Part shown: in pieces, positions 9,438 to 18,440 of the stretch
Numbering within the stretch: the stretch's first letter is position 1
Layout of the letters: every line of letters starts with the position of its first letter
Assembly (NCBI RefSeq): GCF_021538895.1
Contig: NZ_JADDRL010000010.1
Coordinates: forward strand, 1-64,000
Length of the DNA stretch: 64,000 nt
Origin: Streptomyces olivochromogenes
GTDB lineage: Bacteria > Actinomycetota > Actinomycetes > Streptomycetales > Streptomycetaceae
Direction: 5' to 3'
The notes under the pieces: generated by a model
Databases searched by the model: none
What the model was told of the DNA's origin: nothing
What the model saw: the letters and a program-made list of their open reading frames with translations, nothing else
Program-made: the position numbers and the translations under genes

Positions 9438-11330
9438 ATGCGATTACCCCTGTTCCCGTCCCGCGCCAAGGCCCGCTCCGGTCCAGGTGGATCGCGGCTG
9501 ACCGCCGCCCTCACCTCCGCTTTGCTGGCTGCCGGACTTCTGGTCGGTGCCGCCCCCGGGCAGGGTGGCTACTCGGCGCGGGCGGACGACCGGCGGGCGA
9601 GCCCCGCGTCCGACGGCAGCCTGCCGTTCGCCACCTACAACATGCAGGGTTCCAACCGCGGGCTGCGCTGGAACGGCGAGGTCGGACCGCTGGCGATGCG
9701 ACACCAGGTCATCGCCCTCCAGGAGGTCGGCAACGGACCGCCCCCCGAGCCGTTCCAGACCCGGGGCACCGGTGAGTCGATACCCATCCCCGGTCCGTTC
9801 CCGGCGGGCCTGCCGAACCACGTGAACCACACGCGGTGGGACTACCGCCACCACCGCCTTCACGTCTACTACCTGCAGACCGACCCACGGCGCAACAGCA
9901 CCACGGGGCAGGACCGCTGGCAGGGCGGCCGGGTCAATCTGGCGGTCGTCACACACGACCGCGCGGAAGAGGTCCGCGTCATCGAGAACCCGCTGTACGA
10001 CCGCGACGAACCCCGCGACGAATACCGCTACCGCCGCGCACTCGGTGTACGGATCGGCAACACCGTCTACTACAACGTCCACGCGCGCGGCACGGACGTC
10101 CCCTACCTGCTCGCGGGGATCCGCGCGGCTGCCCGGCCCGGCGAGAACTGGGTCATGGTCGGTGACTTCAACCTCGACATCCGCAACCGTACCGACCAGC
10201 AGGCCAGGGCTCAGACTCTGCACCTGCGTGCCGACGAGCAACTGGCGCGTCCCAACCGCCCCACCCACCAGCAGGGTGGCGAACTCGACTACGCGATCAC
10301 GCGCGGCACACCCCGGTTCAACGCGGACATTCCCGCGGCGCGCAGCTCGGACCACTATCCCGTCCAGTTCGAACCGGCTCCCACTCCCGTTCCGGCCGCG
10401 CCCGACGGACCGGTGCACAACTTCTCCTCCAGCTTCGAGAACGCCCGGACCGGGTTGGTCCTGGATGCCCAGGACAGGGCCTGGGGCCAGGTGACCACCA
10501 CCCAGGAGCGCTACAACCTGCGTCAGCGGTTCCGTGTGGGCACGGTGCAGGGGCACTGGTACCGCTTCGGCGTCGGCGACAGCCCCGGGGCGGCGTCCGG
10601 CGCCCGAGGCGCTCTCGCCGACCGCGCCGCCGGGATGTGCCCCGGCCTCAACCCGTTCCTCCCGCTGTCCGTCATCGTGCTGTCGTGCGACTCGCCCCTC
10701 GCGCAGTGGCAACCCGACGACCTGGGTGCGCCCGGCGGCCCGCTGCGCTGGCACAACTCGGTGTATCCGGGGCTGTGCCTGACCGGTCTGGGGAACGAGC
10801 AGCAGGTCCTGGCCCTGGCGTGCGGCGACAGTCCCTCCCAGCAGTGGTGGGACAATTCCCGCGGGGTGTCCGACCGCGCGTGGGAGGCCGGTGACCTGCG
10901 GGTCCGGCTGCGCGCATGGAACGGCCTCTACCTGGACCAATTCGGCGAGCCCGGCCGCGACGGGACCCCGCTGACCACCCGTCGGCACAACGGCGCCTAC
11001 ACCCAGCGCTGGGCCATGGAATACGCCGGCCTGGGCGACAACATCCTCCGGCTCAAAGGGATCGGCAGCGGCGGACGGTGCGTCGACATCCTGGACACCC
11101 ACCAGCCCCGGCCCAGCGAACGTTCCCTGCTGCACGACTGCACCGACCACGGCGCCAGGGACGACGGCACGGGCCACCGCTGGCAGGCGGAGATGTATGG
11201 GGACGGCTCCCTCCGCTTCCGCAACGAGGCCGCGCACCTGTGCCTGGTGCCCTCGGCGCGGGAGGCGGCCTACGTGACGATCGAGAACTGCAGCGACGAC
11301 GCCCGTCAGCGCTGGACGATCGTGCCGTAG
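9438..11330 (+). CDS. Secreted CdtB-like nuclease fused to a ricin-type lectin
   Basis: A 630-residue secreted protein. Residues 1-49 form a Sec-type signal peptide (basic start, hydrophobic LTAALTSALLAAGLLVG). Residues 62-312 are an endonuclease/exonuclease/phosphatase domain closest in motif pattern to cytolethal distending toxin subunit B: ATYNMQGS, ALQEVG (E96), GGRVNLAVVTH, the catalytic His in NVHARG (H215), VMVGDFN (D243/N245), PTHQQGGELDYAI and SSDHYPVQF (D305/H306). Residues 326-630 are a beta-trefoil-rich lectin region with repeated QW motifs (AQWQ, SQQWW, QRWAME, HRWQAE, RQRWTI). In CDT the lectins CdtA and CdtC are separate polypeptides; here lectin and nuclease share one chain. 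The start is ATG 9438 with AAGGGA 7 bases upstream. Every DNase I-fold catalytic residue seen is present, so activity is expected. Target cell or environmental role unknown. Confidence 0.82.
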   Translation: MRLPLFPSRAKARSGPGGSRLTAALTSALLAAGLLVGAAPGQGGYSARADDRRASPASDGSLPFATYNMQGSNRGLRWNGEVGPLAMRHQVIALQEVGNGPPPEPFQTRGTGESIPIPGPFPAGLPNHVNHTRWDYRHHRLHVYYLQTDPRRNSTTGQDRWQGGRVNLAVVTHDRAEEVRVIENPLYDRDEPRDEYRYRRALGVRIGNTVYYNVHARGTDVPYLLAGIRAAARPGENWVMVGDFNLDIRNRTDQQARAQTLHLRADEQLARPNRPTHQQGGELDYAITRGTPRFNADIPAARSSDHYPVQFEPAPTPVPAAPDGPVHNFSSSFENARTGLVLDAQDRAWGQVTTTQERYNLRQRFRVGTVQGHWYRFGVGDSPGAASGARGALADRAAGMCPGLNPFLPLSVIVLSCDSPLAQWQPDDLGAPGGPLRWHNSVYPGLCLTGLGNEQQVLALACGDSPSQQWWDNSRGVSDRAWEAGDLRVRLRAWNGLYLDQFGEPGRDGTPLTTRRHNGAYTQRWAMEYAGLGDNILRLKGIGSGGRCVDILDTHQPRPSERSLLHDCTDHGARDDGTGHRWQAEMYGDGSLRFRNEAAHLCLVPSAREAAYVTIENCSDDARQRWTIVP

Positions 11331-11372
11331 CCGTGACTCCGCAGTCGTGACTCGGTAGCCGCGAGGCGAACC

Positions 11373-11408
11373 GGGCCTGGGCCGACGCAGGGCAGTCGGC
11401 TCAGGCCC
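11373..11408 (+). terminator. Hairpin terminator after the CdtB-lectin gene
   Basis: 14-base arms (GGGCCTGGGCCGAC / GTCGGCTCAGGCCC, one G-T pair) around an 8-base loop, 43 bases after the stop at 11330. GC-rich and without a U-tract, as is common in Streptomyces. Confidence 0.6.
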
Positions 11409-11569
11409 CAGGGGCCGGCCTCCGCCTCCTCTCCCCCACTCGTGCTCAGTGGCCGACCGGTGACCGGCGACATCCTGAGACAACGCTGTCTGTAGTCGCT
11501 CTTTGATGATGGGGGCGGAATCGTGAGTGCATGGCGCCCGCGCCTGGACACTGAATGCGAGGAACGCCC

Positions 11570-12043
11570 GTGGACACCTGGAAGATGTGCATCGCCTTGA
11601 GCCGGCGCATCGTGACCGCTGCCGATCAGATTCCAGAAGAACTCACGCTGCGGCACAGACGTTTCAAGAACTGGTCCATGAACCCGAAATCAGCAGACGC
11701 ACTGCTGGAGACGTTGCTGGCGCTGAGCATCCACTCCCTCGTGGTAGACGCTGCCGCACACGGAAACCCGGACGCTGCAGCAGTGATCCAGCAGACGCCC
11801 CTTGCCGATATCGCAAGAGCGGCGACCGTACGGCCGCACCACGAGCTCCTTGCGGGCCTGCCTCCTCTCACCGAGCCCGATCAGTTGCGTGTCAACGCGC
11901 TGAAGGTCCTCATCTACGACGACGCATCCGCCTTGCCGCTCGGCCGCCTGAGCCAAACCGCCCGCATCACCATGCAGCAACTCGCCGCCGCTATCGGTGG
12001 AGAAGACCCCGTCTGCTCCGACATTCCGACAGACCCCCAGTAG
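11570..12043 (+). CDS. Hypothetical protein
   Basis: A 157-residue frame from GTG 11570, chosen because GAGGA at 11559-11563 gives 6-base spacing; an in-frame ATG at 11555 lies before this site. The protein is soluble and helical (ADALLETLLALSIHSLVVDA, LADIARAATVRPHHELLAG, TMQQLAAAIGG). No family recognised. Its 3' end is followed closely by the SMI1/KNR4-type gene, which could be co-transcribed. Confidence 0.5.
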   Translation: MDTWKMCIALSRRIVTAADQIPEELTLRHRRFKNWSMNPKSADALLETLLALSIHSLVVDAAAHGNPDAAAVIQQTPLADIARAATVRPHHELLAGLPPLTEPDQLRVNALKVLIYDDASALPLGRLSQTARITMQQLAAAIGGEDPVCSDIPTDPQ

Positions 12044-12188
12044 CTTTGTCCATGAGAACGGACAGCAGATGTTCACCACTTCGCAAGACGCCTCGGTCCG
12101 GCCCTGTTCGACGTTCATGACTTCGGGCGGCACAGCTGCGGGGGTGGGGCCGCGATCGGCTGTCAGCCCCTTCTGTCAGCATGCTGCC

Positions 12189-12737
12189 GTGACAGCCACA
12201 CATGATCAGCGTCCTGCCGAAACCACTCTCGACTTCCTGCGCTCTGCGTTCCCACCGGAATGGCGCGAACCAGCGCTCGGCCATGAAGCCGTCGCAGAGT
12301 GGGAGGAGGAGAACCGCGTGGTCCTTCCGGAGCCGTACAGGACCTTCGTCGCGGAGATCAGCAATGGCTCCAGCCTCGGCCCCGCCGGCGACGGCGGTCT
12401 CCAGCCACTCGGCTGGCTGCCCGACACGTGGCCCCAACTTGGCCCGCGGCAGCCCGGGGAGCCCTTCCCCCTAAAGGTGGCCTGGATCTGGGAGGACGAC
12501 GAGAGCGTCGCCCCCGAGGCCCCGGACCCGCGGATCGACGCCGCATTCAACAAGGGATCCATCGTTCTCGGGTCCGAAGACGGGCCGTCGTTCTGGCTCC
12601 TGCTGACCACCGGTCCCCGCCGCGGTGAGGTGTGGATGGTCGCCGACGTCGGCGCCATCCCCGCGCCTGGCGACCAGGCATGGGGCTTCGAAGAGTGGGT
12701 GCGGCGCTGGCACAGCGGCAACGATTGGTGGGACTGA
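12189..12737 (+). CDS. SMI1/KNR4 (SUKH-1) family protein
   Basis: A 182-residue protein. LRSAFPPEWREPALGHEAVAEWEEE and VVLPEPYRTFVAEISNGS give the SUKH signature (an amphipathic helix followed by LP..Y..F....NG). GGLQPLGWLPD and the C-terminal WGFEEWVRRWHSGNDWW complete the domain. Family members are mostly immunity proteins of contact-dependent or secreted toxin systems; no partner toxin is next to it. The start is taken as GTG 12189; the frame is open further upstream, but the domain begins here. An inverted repeat (GGCTGTCA 12158-12165 / TGACAGCC 12190-12197) straddles the start and may influence translation. Confidence 0.8.
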   Translation: MTATHDQRPAETTLDFLRSAFPPEWREPALGHEAVAEWEEENRVVLPEPYRTFVAEISNGSSLGPAGDGGLQPLGWLPDTWPQLGPRQPGEPFPLKVAWIWEDDESVAPEAPDPRIDAAFNKGSIVLGSEDGPSFWLLLTTGPRRGEVWMVADVGAIPAPGDQAWGFEEWVRRWHSGNDWWD

Positions 12738-12870
12738 ACGCTCCGTCCTGCACGTTCGCAGCTCGCGGAGCGGCGGCAGTGCTCCCCCACACGCCCCCGG
12801 CACGGGCCCCGCGCACGACTCCCGGCGTATGGGCGCCTCTGCCTAACCTGCCCTCGCCGTACACACTGGC

Positions 12871-13056
12871 GTCATCAAGCCCGAGGCCCTGGTCGCCCCG
12901 CCCGCCCTGCTGGTCGTCGACGGCCAGTTCGGCCCGGCGACCTGCGCAGCCCTTCAACGGCTCCTCAACAACCGCCTCGGTCTGGCACCCCAGGACACCT
13001 GGGACAGCAACACCACCAGTCAACTCCAGAAGGCCCTCAACGCCGGCGCGTTCTAG
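12871..13056 (+). pseudogene. Peptidoglycan-binding domain remnant
   Basis: The frame reads VVDGQFGPATCAALQRLLNN and later TWDSNTTSQLQKALNAGAF before TAG 13054-13056. This is the C-terminal portion of a PG-binding-1-like repeat as found on secreted Streptomyces hydrolases. There is no start codon or signal peptide in frame, so the rest of the gene is gone. Confidence 0.55.
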
Positions 13057-13141
13057 CAGATTCCGGGCCGGGACCCGCGGGGCCTGGCCCGGAACCCAGC
13101 GCAGGGCGCACACGAGCATCAGATCACCAAGTGAGGATCCG

Positions 13142-13606
13142 ATGAAGACAGCCACAACTCTCGCCACGCAAGCTGCAGTCCTGATGACCGCAACGCCCGC
13201 TGTCAGCACCGCACCGGTCACCGCCGGCGGTGTCGGCAACCCCCGCGATAGCGATCAGCAGAAGGCGTCGCGGGGTCAGAGAACCCCCGGGGCTCAGGGT
13301 ACGGCTGCCAAGGCTGACCCGCTGAGCGGCTTGAGGTACGCCGCCGCCCTGAGCCCAAGTGACCGCTGTTACGTCGCCGAGCGCCCGTCGAGTTCCCGCC
13401 GCTTGGCGGCCAGTGCTCTCGCCAATACCTTGGTCCGGTACGGATTCGCAGGGCTCAGGGCCGTTGCCACCGCCACCGCCTCGTCCAGCAGAGCCAGCCG
13501 TCGCTCAGGCAGGTCCCGTACCAAGGTCGAGCCGCTGGCCTCCACCAGGACGTATGCCAGCTTCGACCCGTACACCTCCGGCTCGACCTGTGCCAGAAGC
13601 CGGTAG
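13142..13606 (+). CDS. Putative small secreted protein, probably truncated
   Basis: ATG 13142 is preceded by GTGAGGA with good spacing. The N-terminus (MKTATTLATQAAVLMTATPA) looks like a weak signal peptide, followed by a Gly/Gln-rich segment. From about 13340 the frame becomes Ser/Arg-rich and runs antisense to the gene at 13369-13692, so the true coding part probably ends there and its original 3' end was lost. No family recognised. Confidence 0.35.
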   Translation: MKTATTLATQAAVLMTATPAVSTAPVTAGGVGNPRDSDQQKASRGQRTPGAQGTAAKADPLSGLRYAAALSPSDRCYVAERPSSSRRLAASALANTLVRYGFAGLRAVATATASSSRASRRSGRSRTKVEPLASTRTYASFDPYTSGSTCARSR

Positions 13607-13692
13607 ATCCACAACCCTTCGGCACCGCGCACCACCCGCCGGTTGGCGCTCAGCAGCATGACCCTCGCCCGCAAGACGATGTCCTGATCCAT
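13369..13692 (-). CDS. Conserved-looking hypothetical protein (107 aa)
   Basis: Starts at ATG 13692 with AAGGGGG just upstream and ends at TGA 13369. The protein is helical: MDQDIVLRARVMLLSANRR, LLAQVEPEVYGSKLAYVLVE, LLDEAVAVATALSPANPY, ALAAKRRELDG. The repeated A-L-L-D-E-A-V pattern resembles TPR-like helical pairs, but I cannot assign a family. The longer open frame upstream of 13692 is an ISL3 transposase scar and not part of the gene. Confidence 0.6.
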   Translation of the reverse strand: MDQDIVLRARVMLLSANRRVVRGAEGLWIYRLLAQVEPEVYGSKLAYVLVEASGSTLVRDLPERRLALLDEAVAVATALSPANPYRTKVLARALAAKRRELDGRSAT

Positions 13693-13949
13693 CAATCCCC
13701 CTTCGCTCCACCACCCCCGGCCAGCTCCGTCACACGACGGGACAGCAAAACGAACGCATCGGCAGCCAGGAACAGGTGCCGATACGTACGCCGGAGAGTG
13801 GATGACGACGAGTCTGCGGGCAGACCACTCCCTACGCCAAGACCGAACGGACGTGCTCTCCGTCCTACCGCAAACCACCTCCGAGCAGGCATGATGGACC
13901 TGACACTCACCCAGGCCCGAACCGCGCCCCGCACCGGCCAGCTGTTCAG

Positions 13950-14250
13950 CAGCCGGCGTGCAGTTGGATGTAGCGGATGCCCGCGTGCCAGCGGTCAGCG
14001 ATCTGGATGGCCTGCCGGTGCTCCGGCAGTGGCGGCGTGGCCCGACGTCCACGAGCACGGTGCCGTAACGCCGACCCTTGCGGGTGGCCTACTCATCGAC
14101 ACCGGCCACCCGCGGTGCCGCAATGTCTGGTTCCGGCACCGCACTGACGAGGCGCAAGACGGTACTCCGGCCGACGGCCATCCCCAGGACCGAGGCCAGC
14201 CGGGCGTCGGCCCGGCCTCCGAGCTCACCAGCGGCAACGGGACTACCGTG
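13950..14250 (-). pseudogene. ISL3-family transposase remnant
   Basis: Read on the minus strand: [19 protein letters not shown] and [20 protein letters not shown] then VDE. After frame changes come GTVLVDVG and IADRWHAGIRYIQLHAG. This is the order around the first catalytic Asp (G-V-D-E) and the A-D-R-W-H motif of ISL3 transposases. Several frameshifts and missing segments make it non-functional. Confidence 0.6.
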
Positions 14251-14257
14251 GTGGTGC

Positions 14258-14890
14258 ATGAGCACCTGGTTGCCCATGGACGCCGGGCCCCGCCTCGCCG
14301 GCGCGGTCGTCCTCGGAGCCGCGGTCGGCGTGGCCGTGTGGTTCGCGACCGACGTAGCGCTGGGTGTTCTGGCCGGTATCGCCGCGACGGAACTGTTCTT
14401 CGTCGTGGCGGGCTGGGTGGTGCTGTGGCCCATGGACGCCAGGGACACCCACAGCAACGCCAGGCGCGAGGACTTTCGGCCTGTCGCCGAGGAGCTGTTG
14501 GTCGTCGCGGTGTCCCTGTGCGGACTGGTCGCCATCGTGCTGCTGCTTGTGCGCGGCAAGTCCGACACCGGCCACGTCGCGGCCGCGACCGCATTGGGCG
14601 GGGTCTTCCTGGCCTGGGCCGCGCTGCACCTCACGTACGCCACCCGCTACGCCTACATGTACTACGAGAACGCGGAGGGCATCGACTTCAACTCGGACCA
14701 GCCGCCGGCGTACCGGGACTTCCTCTACTTCAGCTACAACCTCGGCATGACCTATCAGGTTTCCGACACCAGTGTGTCGAGCTCGGCGATCCGGGCGATC
14801 GTGCTGCGGCACGCGCTGCTGTCATACGTCTTCGGTACCAGCATCCTCGCCACCGCCATCAATCTCGTCGTGGGACTGGTCAGCGGCTGA
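14258..14890 (+). CDS. DUF1345-family integral membrane protein
   Basis: About 210 residues from ATG 14258 ([18 protein letters not shown] 14276 is the alternative). Five to six hydrophobic segments: [65 protein letters not shown], and a C-terminal [19 protein letters not shown]. The [11 protein letters not shown] and [18 protein letters not shown] motifs are diagnostic of DUF1345. Function unknown; relatives are single-gene membrane proteins. The upstream sequence is the ISL3 scar, so its promoter may have been altered. Confidence 0.85.
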   Translation: MSTWLPMDAGPRLAGAVVLGAAVGVAVWFATDVALGVLAGIAATELFFVVAGWVVLWPMDARDTHSNARREDFRPVAEELLVVAVSLCGLVAIVLLLVRGKSDTGHVAAATALGGVFLAWAALHLTYATRYAYMYYENAEGIDFNSDQPPAYRDFLYFSYNLGMTYQVSDTSVSSSAIRAIVLRHALLSYVFGTSILATAINLVVGLVSG

Positions 14891-15048
14891 CGGCTCCATC
14901 ACGAGTTCAACCCGTGCGGCGCGTTCGCGGTTCCCTGGACGCGACAGCGAATCACCAGCTCATCTGTGCATGCGACTTCGGAAACTGACACCGACGGCCC
15001 ATGGTTGATCTTGCTCGTGCAACAGATCGCTTGTGAAAGCAGCTGTGT

Positions 15049-15930
15049 TCACGCCCCACCGCTCCCGCTGCCCCGCACGACCGGGATCCACAGCTGGGAG
15101 TCGGTCTCCGCGCCGATCTCCACCGGCTGCGTCCGCAGGAGCTCCGGGCCTGGCCGGCTCATGTAGGAGTTCGAGGGGAACCACTGCGTGAACACGTCCC
15201 GCCACAACCCCTGGAGCGCGCTCGGATAGGGACCGTGGTTGTCGAAGACCGCCCAGGTCCCGGCCGGCACGTCGAGGGCGTCGAGTTCCTCGGCGGCTGC
15301 CTCAGGACCAGTCGCCACGCCGATCCAGTAGTCCGCCTCGGCGCCCTCCTCCCGGCTGTCGGTCAGGTACACCGCCGCCGACAGGATCCCCTCCGGCTCC
15401 CGGCCGGACAGCTCCTTCATCCGTACGATCGCCTGCTTGTCCAGGCTCTCCACGTGCGCCGCGGCGGCCGCGTTGACCCCCTCGTGCACGAGCGGGACCC
15501 GGGCCTTCTTGCCGACGATGCGAAACGACTCCTTCTCCACAATCCGGTACCGCATCGTCGTACTCCCTTCGACGACGACACGGAAGGACATGCGCGGCTG
15601 TGCCGTGAGCACCGCACCCGTGCGCCGGGCCTCGCCCGGCCCGATGCCGTGCACCGACCGGAATGCCCGGGCGAACGCCTCGCCCGAGCCGTACCCGTAC
15701 CGCACCGCGACATCGAGCAGCGTCAACTCCCCCGCCAGCACCTCGGCCCCGGCGAGCGTCATCCGGCGGCGCCGCACGTAGACCGGGAGCGGCATCCCGG
15801 CGAGCGCGGAGAACAGCCGCCGGAAGTGGTACTCCGACACCGCGGCGATCCGGGCCACCTCGGCCATGTCGATCTCCCCTTCGAGGCTGGCCTCCAGGTG
15901 GTTCAGCGCCTGATTCAGCCGCTCCAGCAC
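15049..15930 (-). CDS. AraC family regulator with GyrI-like effector domain
   Basis: A 293-residue regulator starting at GTG 15930 behind an AAGGACGGAG Shine-Dalgarno region. Residues 1-105 hold two AraC helix-turn-helix motifs (MAEVARIAAVSEYHFRRLF and LLDVAVRYGYGSGEAFARAF). Residues 130-290 form a GyrI/Rob-type small-molecule binding fold (RIVEKESFRIVGKKARVPL to WIPVV). This architecture is that of Rob/SoxS-like multidrug and stress regulators. It is divergent from a serine hydrolase gene, which it may control. Confidence 0.9.
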   Translation of the reverse strand: MLERLNQALNHLEASLEGEIDMAEVARIAAVSEYHFRRLFSALAGMPLPVYVRRRRMTLAGAEVLAGELTLLDVAVRYGYGSGEAFARAFRSVHGIGPGEARRTGAVLTAQPRMSFRVVVEGSTTMRYRIVEKESFRIVGKKARVPLVHEGVNAAAAAHVESLDKQAIVRMKELSGREPEGILSAAVYLTDSREEGAEADYWIGVATGPEAAAEELDALDVPAGTWAVFDNHGPYPSALQGLWRDVFTQWFPSNSYMSRPGPELLRTQPVEIGAETDSQLWIPVVRGSGSGGA

Positions 15931-16202
15931 GCGTCTCCGTCCTTCCTTCTTGTGTCTTCCCTGTGGGGAACGCCCACCCTGCCAACCAGCCACCGGGCTG
16001 TCGTAACGCGCGTGCTCGACGCGTAAAGCCGGGGTGTTGCCTGTCGGAGCAACCACCGATACGGCCGGTCGGCCCACGAGCCGACCGCGCGGCCGTCAGG
16101 CCGCCTTGCTGGAGTTAGAGAAAGTTCGACGCGCCCCGCCCGACAAAATCGGTGCGGGAATTGTTGGGCAGGAAGTCCCGGCGTTATCTGAGGCTTACAC
16201 CC

Positions 16203-17318
16203 ATGACTGATATTAAGGGGCTATGCGAGCCGCGGTTCGCCGCAGTACGTTCGGCCCTTGCAGCTTCGCTCGACAAGCACGACGTGGGCGCCTCGGTCGC
16301 TGTCTACCTCGATGGCGATCCGGTGGTCGACATCTGGGGCGGGTACGCCGATGCGGACCGCTCCATCAGCTGGGAGCGCGACACCCTCACCGGCGTGAAC
16401 TCGACGACCAAGAACATGACCGCCCTGTGCGCGCTCATCCTGGCCGACCGAGGCCGGCTCGATCTGTCCGCGCCGGTCGCCGCCTACTGGCCCGAGTTCG
16501 CCGCGGCCGGCAAGGAGGGCGTGCTGGTACGACATGTGCTGTCTCATACCGCGGGGCTGCCGGACCTGTCCGGGCTGACGGCGGTCGAGGACCTCTACGA
16601 CTGGGAGAACGTGACAGCAGAGCTGGCTGCGCGGGCCCCTGACTGGGAACCCGGGACGGCCGCCGGCTATCACGCGCTCACCTTCGGGTTCCTCATCGGT
16701 GAGATCGTCCGCCGCATCACCGGCCGCAGCCTCGGCGAGTTCTTCGCAGAGGAGGTGGCCAAGCCGCTGGGCGCGGACTTCCACATCGGGCTCCCCGCCG
16801 AGCATGACGACCGCGTCGCACCGCTCATCCCGCCGCCGTCACTGACCGACGAGTACGCCGCCAGCGGTCCGCCCGGACCGGACGGCGTACCACGGGAGGT
16901 CACCGGTGCCGCGATCCGGGTCAAGGACGCCAACTCAGTGGCCTGGCGCCGTGCGCAGATCCCTGCGGTGAACGGCTTCGGCAACGCTCGCTCTGTCGCC
17001 GTTGTTCAGTCGGTACTGGCAAACCGGGGAACGGCCGGCGGCGTGCGGCTGCTGTCCCCCCAGGGTTGCGAGCCCGCCTGGCAGGAGGTGTTCCGCGGTG
17101 AGGACCGCATCCTGGGGACGCCGATGTGCTGGACGGTGGGCTTCGGCAAGTTCGGCAACACCTTCGGCTGGGGCGGCTGGGGCGGCTCGCTGGTCGCGAG
17201 CGACCCAGGCTCACGCATGACGGTGGCCTACGTCATAAATCAGATGATCGACCGAGACCAGCAGGAGGACGACCGCGGCATGGAGATCATCATGGCCGCC
17301 TATGGCGGACTGCACTGA
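16203..17318 (+). CDS. Class C beta-lactamase-fold serine hydrolase (EstB type)
   Basis: A 371-residue cytosolic esterase/peptidase-like protein; no signal peptide. The nucleophile motif S-x-x-K is at S67-T-T-K70, the Tyr motif is in GTAAGYHALTFGFL (Y156), and the WGGWGGS glycine-rich loop near the C-terminus replaces the KTG box. This set is typical of EstB-like carboxylesterases in actinobacteria. The start is ATG 16203; an earlier ATG at 16152 is in frame but outside the domain. It is divergent from an AraC/GyrI regulator, a common regulator-target layout. Substrate unknown. Confidence 0.88.
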   Translation: MTDIKGLCEPRFAAVRSALAASLDKHDVGASVAVYLDGDPVVDIWGGYADADRSISWERDTLTGVNSTTKNMTALCALILADRGRLDLSAPVAAYWPEFAAAGKEGVLVRHVLSHTAGLPDLSGLTAVEDLYDWENVTAELAARAPDWEPGTAAGYHALTFGFLIGEIVRRITGRSLGEFFAEEVAKPLGADFHIGLPAEHDDRVAPLIPPPSLTDEYAASGPPGPDGVPREVTGAAIRVKDANSVAWRRAQIPAVNGFGNARSVAVVQSVLANRGTAGGVRLLSPQGCEPAWQEVFRGEDRILGTPMCWTVGFGKFGNTFGWGGWGGSLVASDPGSRMTVAYVINQMIDRDQQEDDRGMEIIMAAYGGLH

Positions 17319-17547
17319 CAGGCAACGGAGCGGTCTGGGCCCGCACAGGTTGCCCCTCTCCTCTGCCGCTCGCAATTCCGCGGGTGGGCGGGGACACTGC
17401 CAGTCACGCTCGACGGCCTGTGGCCTGCGGCTCCGAGGCCCCGTCGACACCCACTTGTCAATGAGTGGCCGACCCCGCTCGGAGTCGATCCCAGGGCGTT
17501 GGCCATTGGCTCGGCCTCGGACCCGGCCAATCACCCCTACTGTTGTT

Positions 17548-17820
17548 CACCACTTCCCAGATGTGCACCCACAGCAGATCGATGTAGTCGGTGCCCAGCC
17601 GCCGCGGGCTGGCCTCCACGCAACGGATCAGGTTCTTGTCGTGGTTGCCGGCGGCGTTGGGGGCGGTGCCGTCCATGGCCAGCATGTACTTCATGGAGAG
17701 CACGAATCGGTCGCGGTCCGAGCCCAGCAGCTCGCCGACGATTCTTTCGCTGCCGCCTTCCCTGTAGCGGTTGGCGGTGTCGATCACGTTCCCTCTCGCC
17801 TCCGCGTACGCCGTGAACAT
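17548..17820 (-). pseudogene. Aldo/keto reductase fragment
   Basis: The frame reads AYAEARGNVIDTANRYREG, RDRFVLSMKYM and GTDYIDLLWVHIWE. This is the internal portion of an aldo/keto reductase with the catalytic Tyr (ANRY) and Lys (SMKY) still visible. The N-terminal strand and the last half of the barrel are missing on both sides. Confidence 0.75.
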
Positions 17821-17895
17821 GTCTAGGAGACCCACAGCCCGGTGCGGCCGTGGCGCCGTACGTAGTTCCCCCGATGTCCTGCGGCGACCCGGCAC

Positions 17896-18087
17896 GTGAA
17901 GATGTGGGAGAACGTACTACCCGGGGTGGAGCGAAAGGACTCGGATCTACCCAAGCGCCTGGTGAGGTTCGCCGGACCGGCCGTCGCGCACATGGTCAAG
18001 CTGCAGGAGGAACTGACCGGGCTGCTTCCGGACCTCGCCGCGCTCGCCCGGGCCACCGCCCGGGAGGACGAGGCGGACAACGCCTGA
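17896..18087 (+). CDS. Small ORF of unknown function, possibly a gene 3' end
   Basis: A 63-residue frame from GTG 17896 with strong Streptomyces codon bias: MWENVLPGVERKDSDLPKR, VAHMVKLQEELTGLLPDL and an acidic tail. No Shine-Dalgarno sequence is clear, and the sequence joins the aldo/keto reductase scar directly, so this may be the C-terminus of a longer lost protein. Confidence 0.35.
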   Translation: MKMWENVLPGVERKDSDLPKRLVRFAGPAVAHMVKLQEELTGLLPDLAALARATAREDEADNA

Positions 18088-18440
18088 CCGGTCAGCCCCC
18101 GCGGCCGACCCGTCGCAGCCCGAGGTGCGGGCGGAGCGAGAAAGTACGTCGCCGAGGACCAGGACAAAGCGCGTCGGCAAGTTGCTGCGCGCTGCCCCGG
18201 GGAGCCTGCCGGGTTCGCTTCCTTGTCCTTGCGTTGGGCCACACCGTGCGCGACCTCGGCTCGGGATGTCTTGGCAGCCGATGGTGCCTGACACCGCCTT
18301 GCCTCTTGGACGACCACCTGTCTTGCCATCCGGGGTCTCACTCTCGTGGGCCGCGGTGTGAGGGCGGCGCAACCGAATCTCCCACGCGGCCTTACAGGTC
18401 GGAAACCGCCCGCTACAGCATTCGGACTAGCTTCGTGATT
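18088..18440. other. Intergenic region before cvnA
   Basis: About 350 bases with no convincing start codon or protein similarity on either strand. It should contain the cvnA promoter, but no -35/-10 pair stands out. Confidence 0.35.

Noticed and set aside
10413..11330. C-terminal half of the CdtB protein as a separate lectin gene
   Set aside because: The frame is uninterrupted and no start with a ribosome site lies between the domains.
17850..18440. N-terminal extension of cvnA to a 905-residue protein
   Set aside because: The extra 197 residues have no domain, cross the aldo/keto reductase scar and are Arg/Gly-rich noise; ATG 18441 matches the family start.
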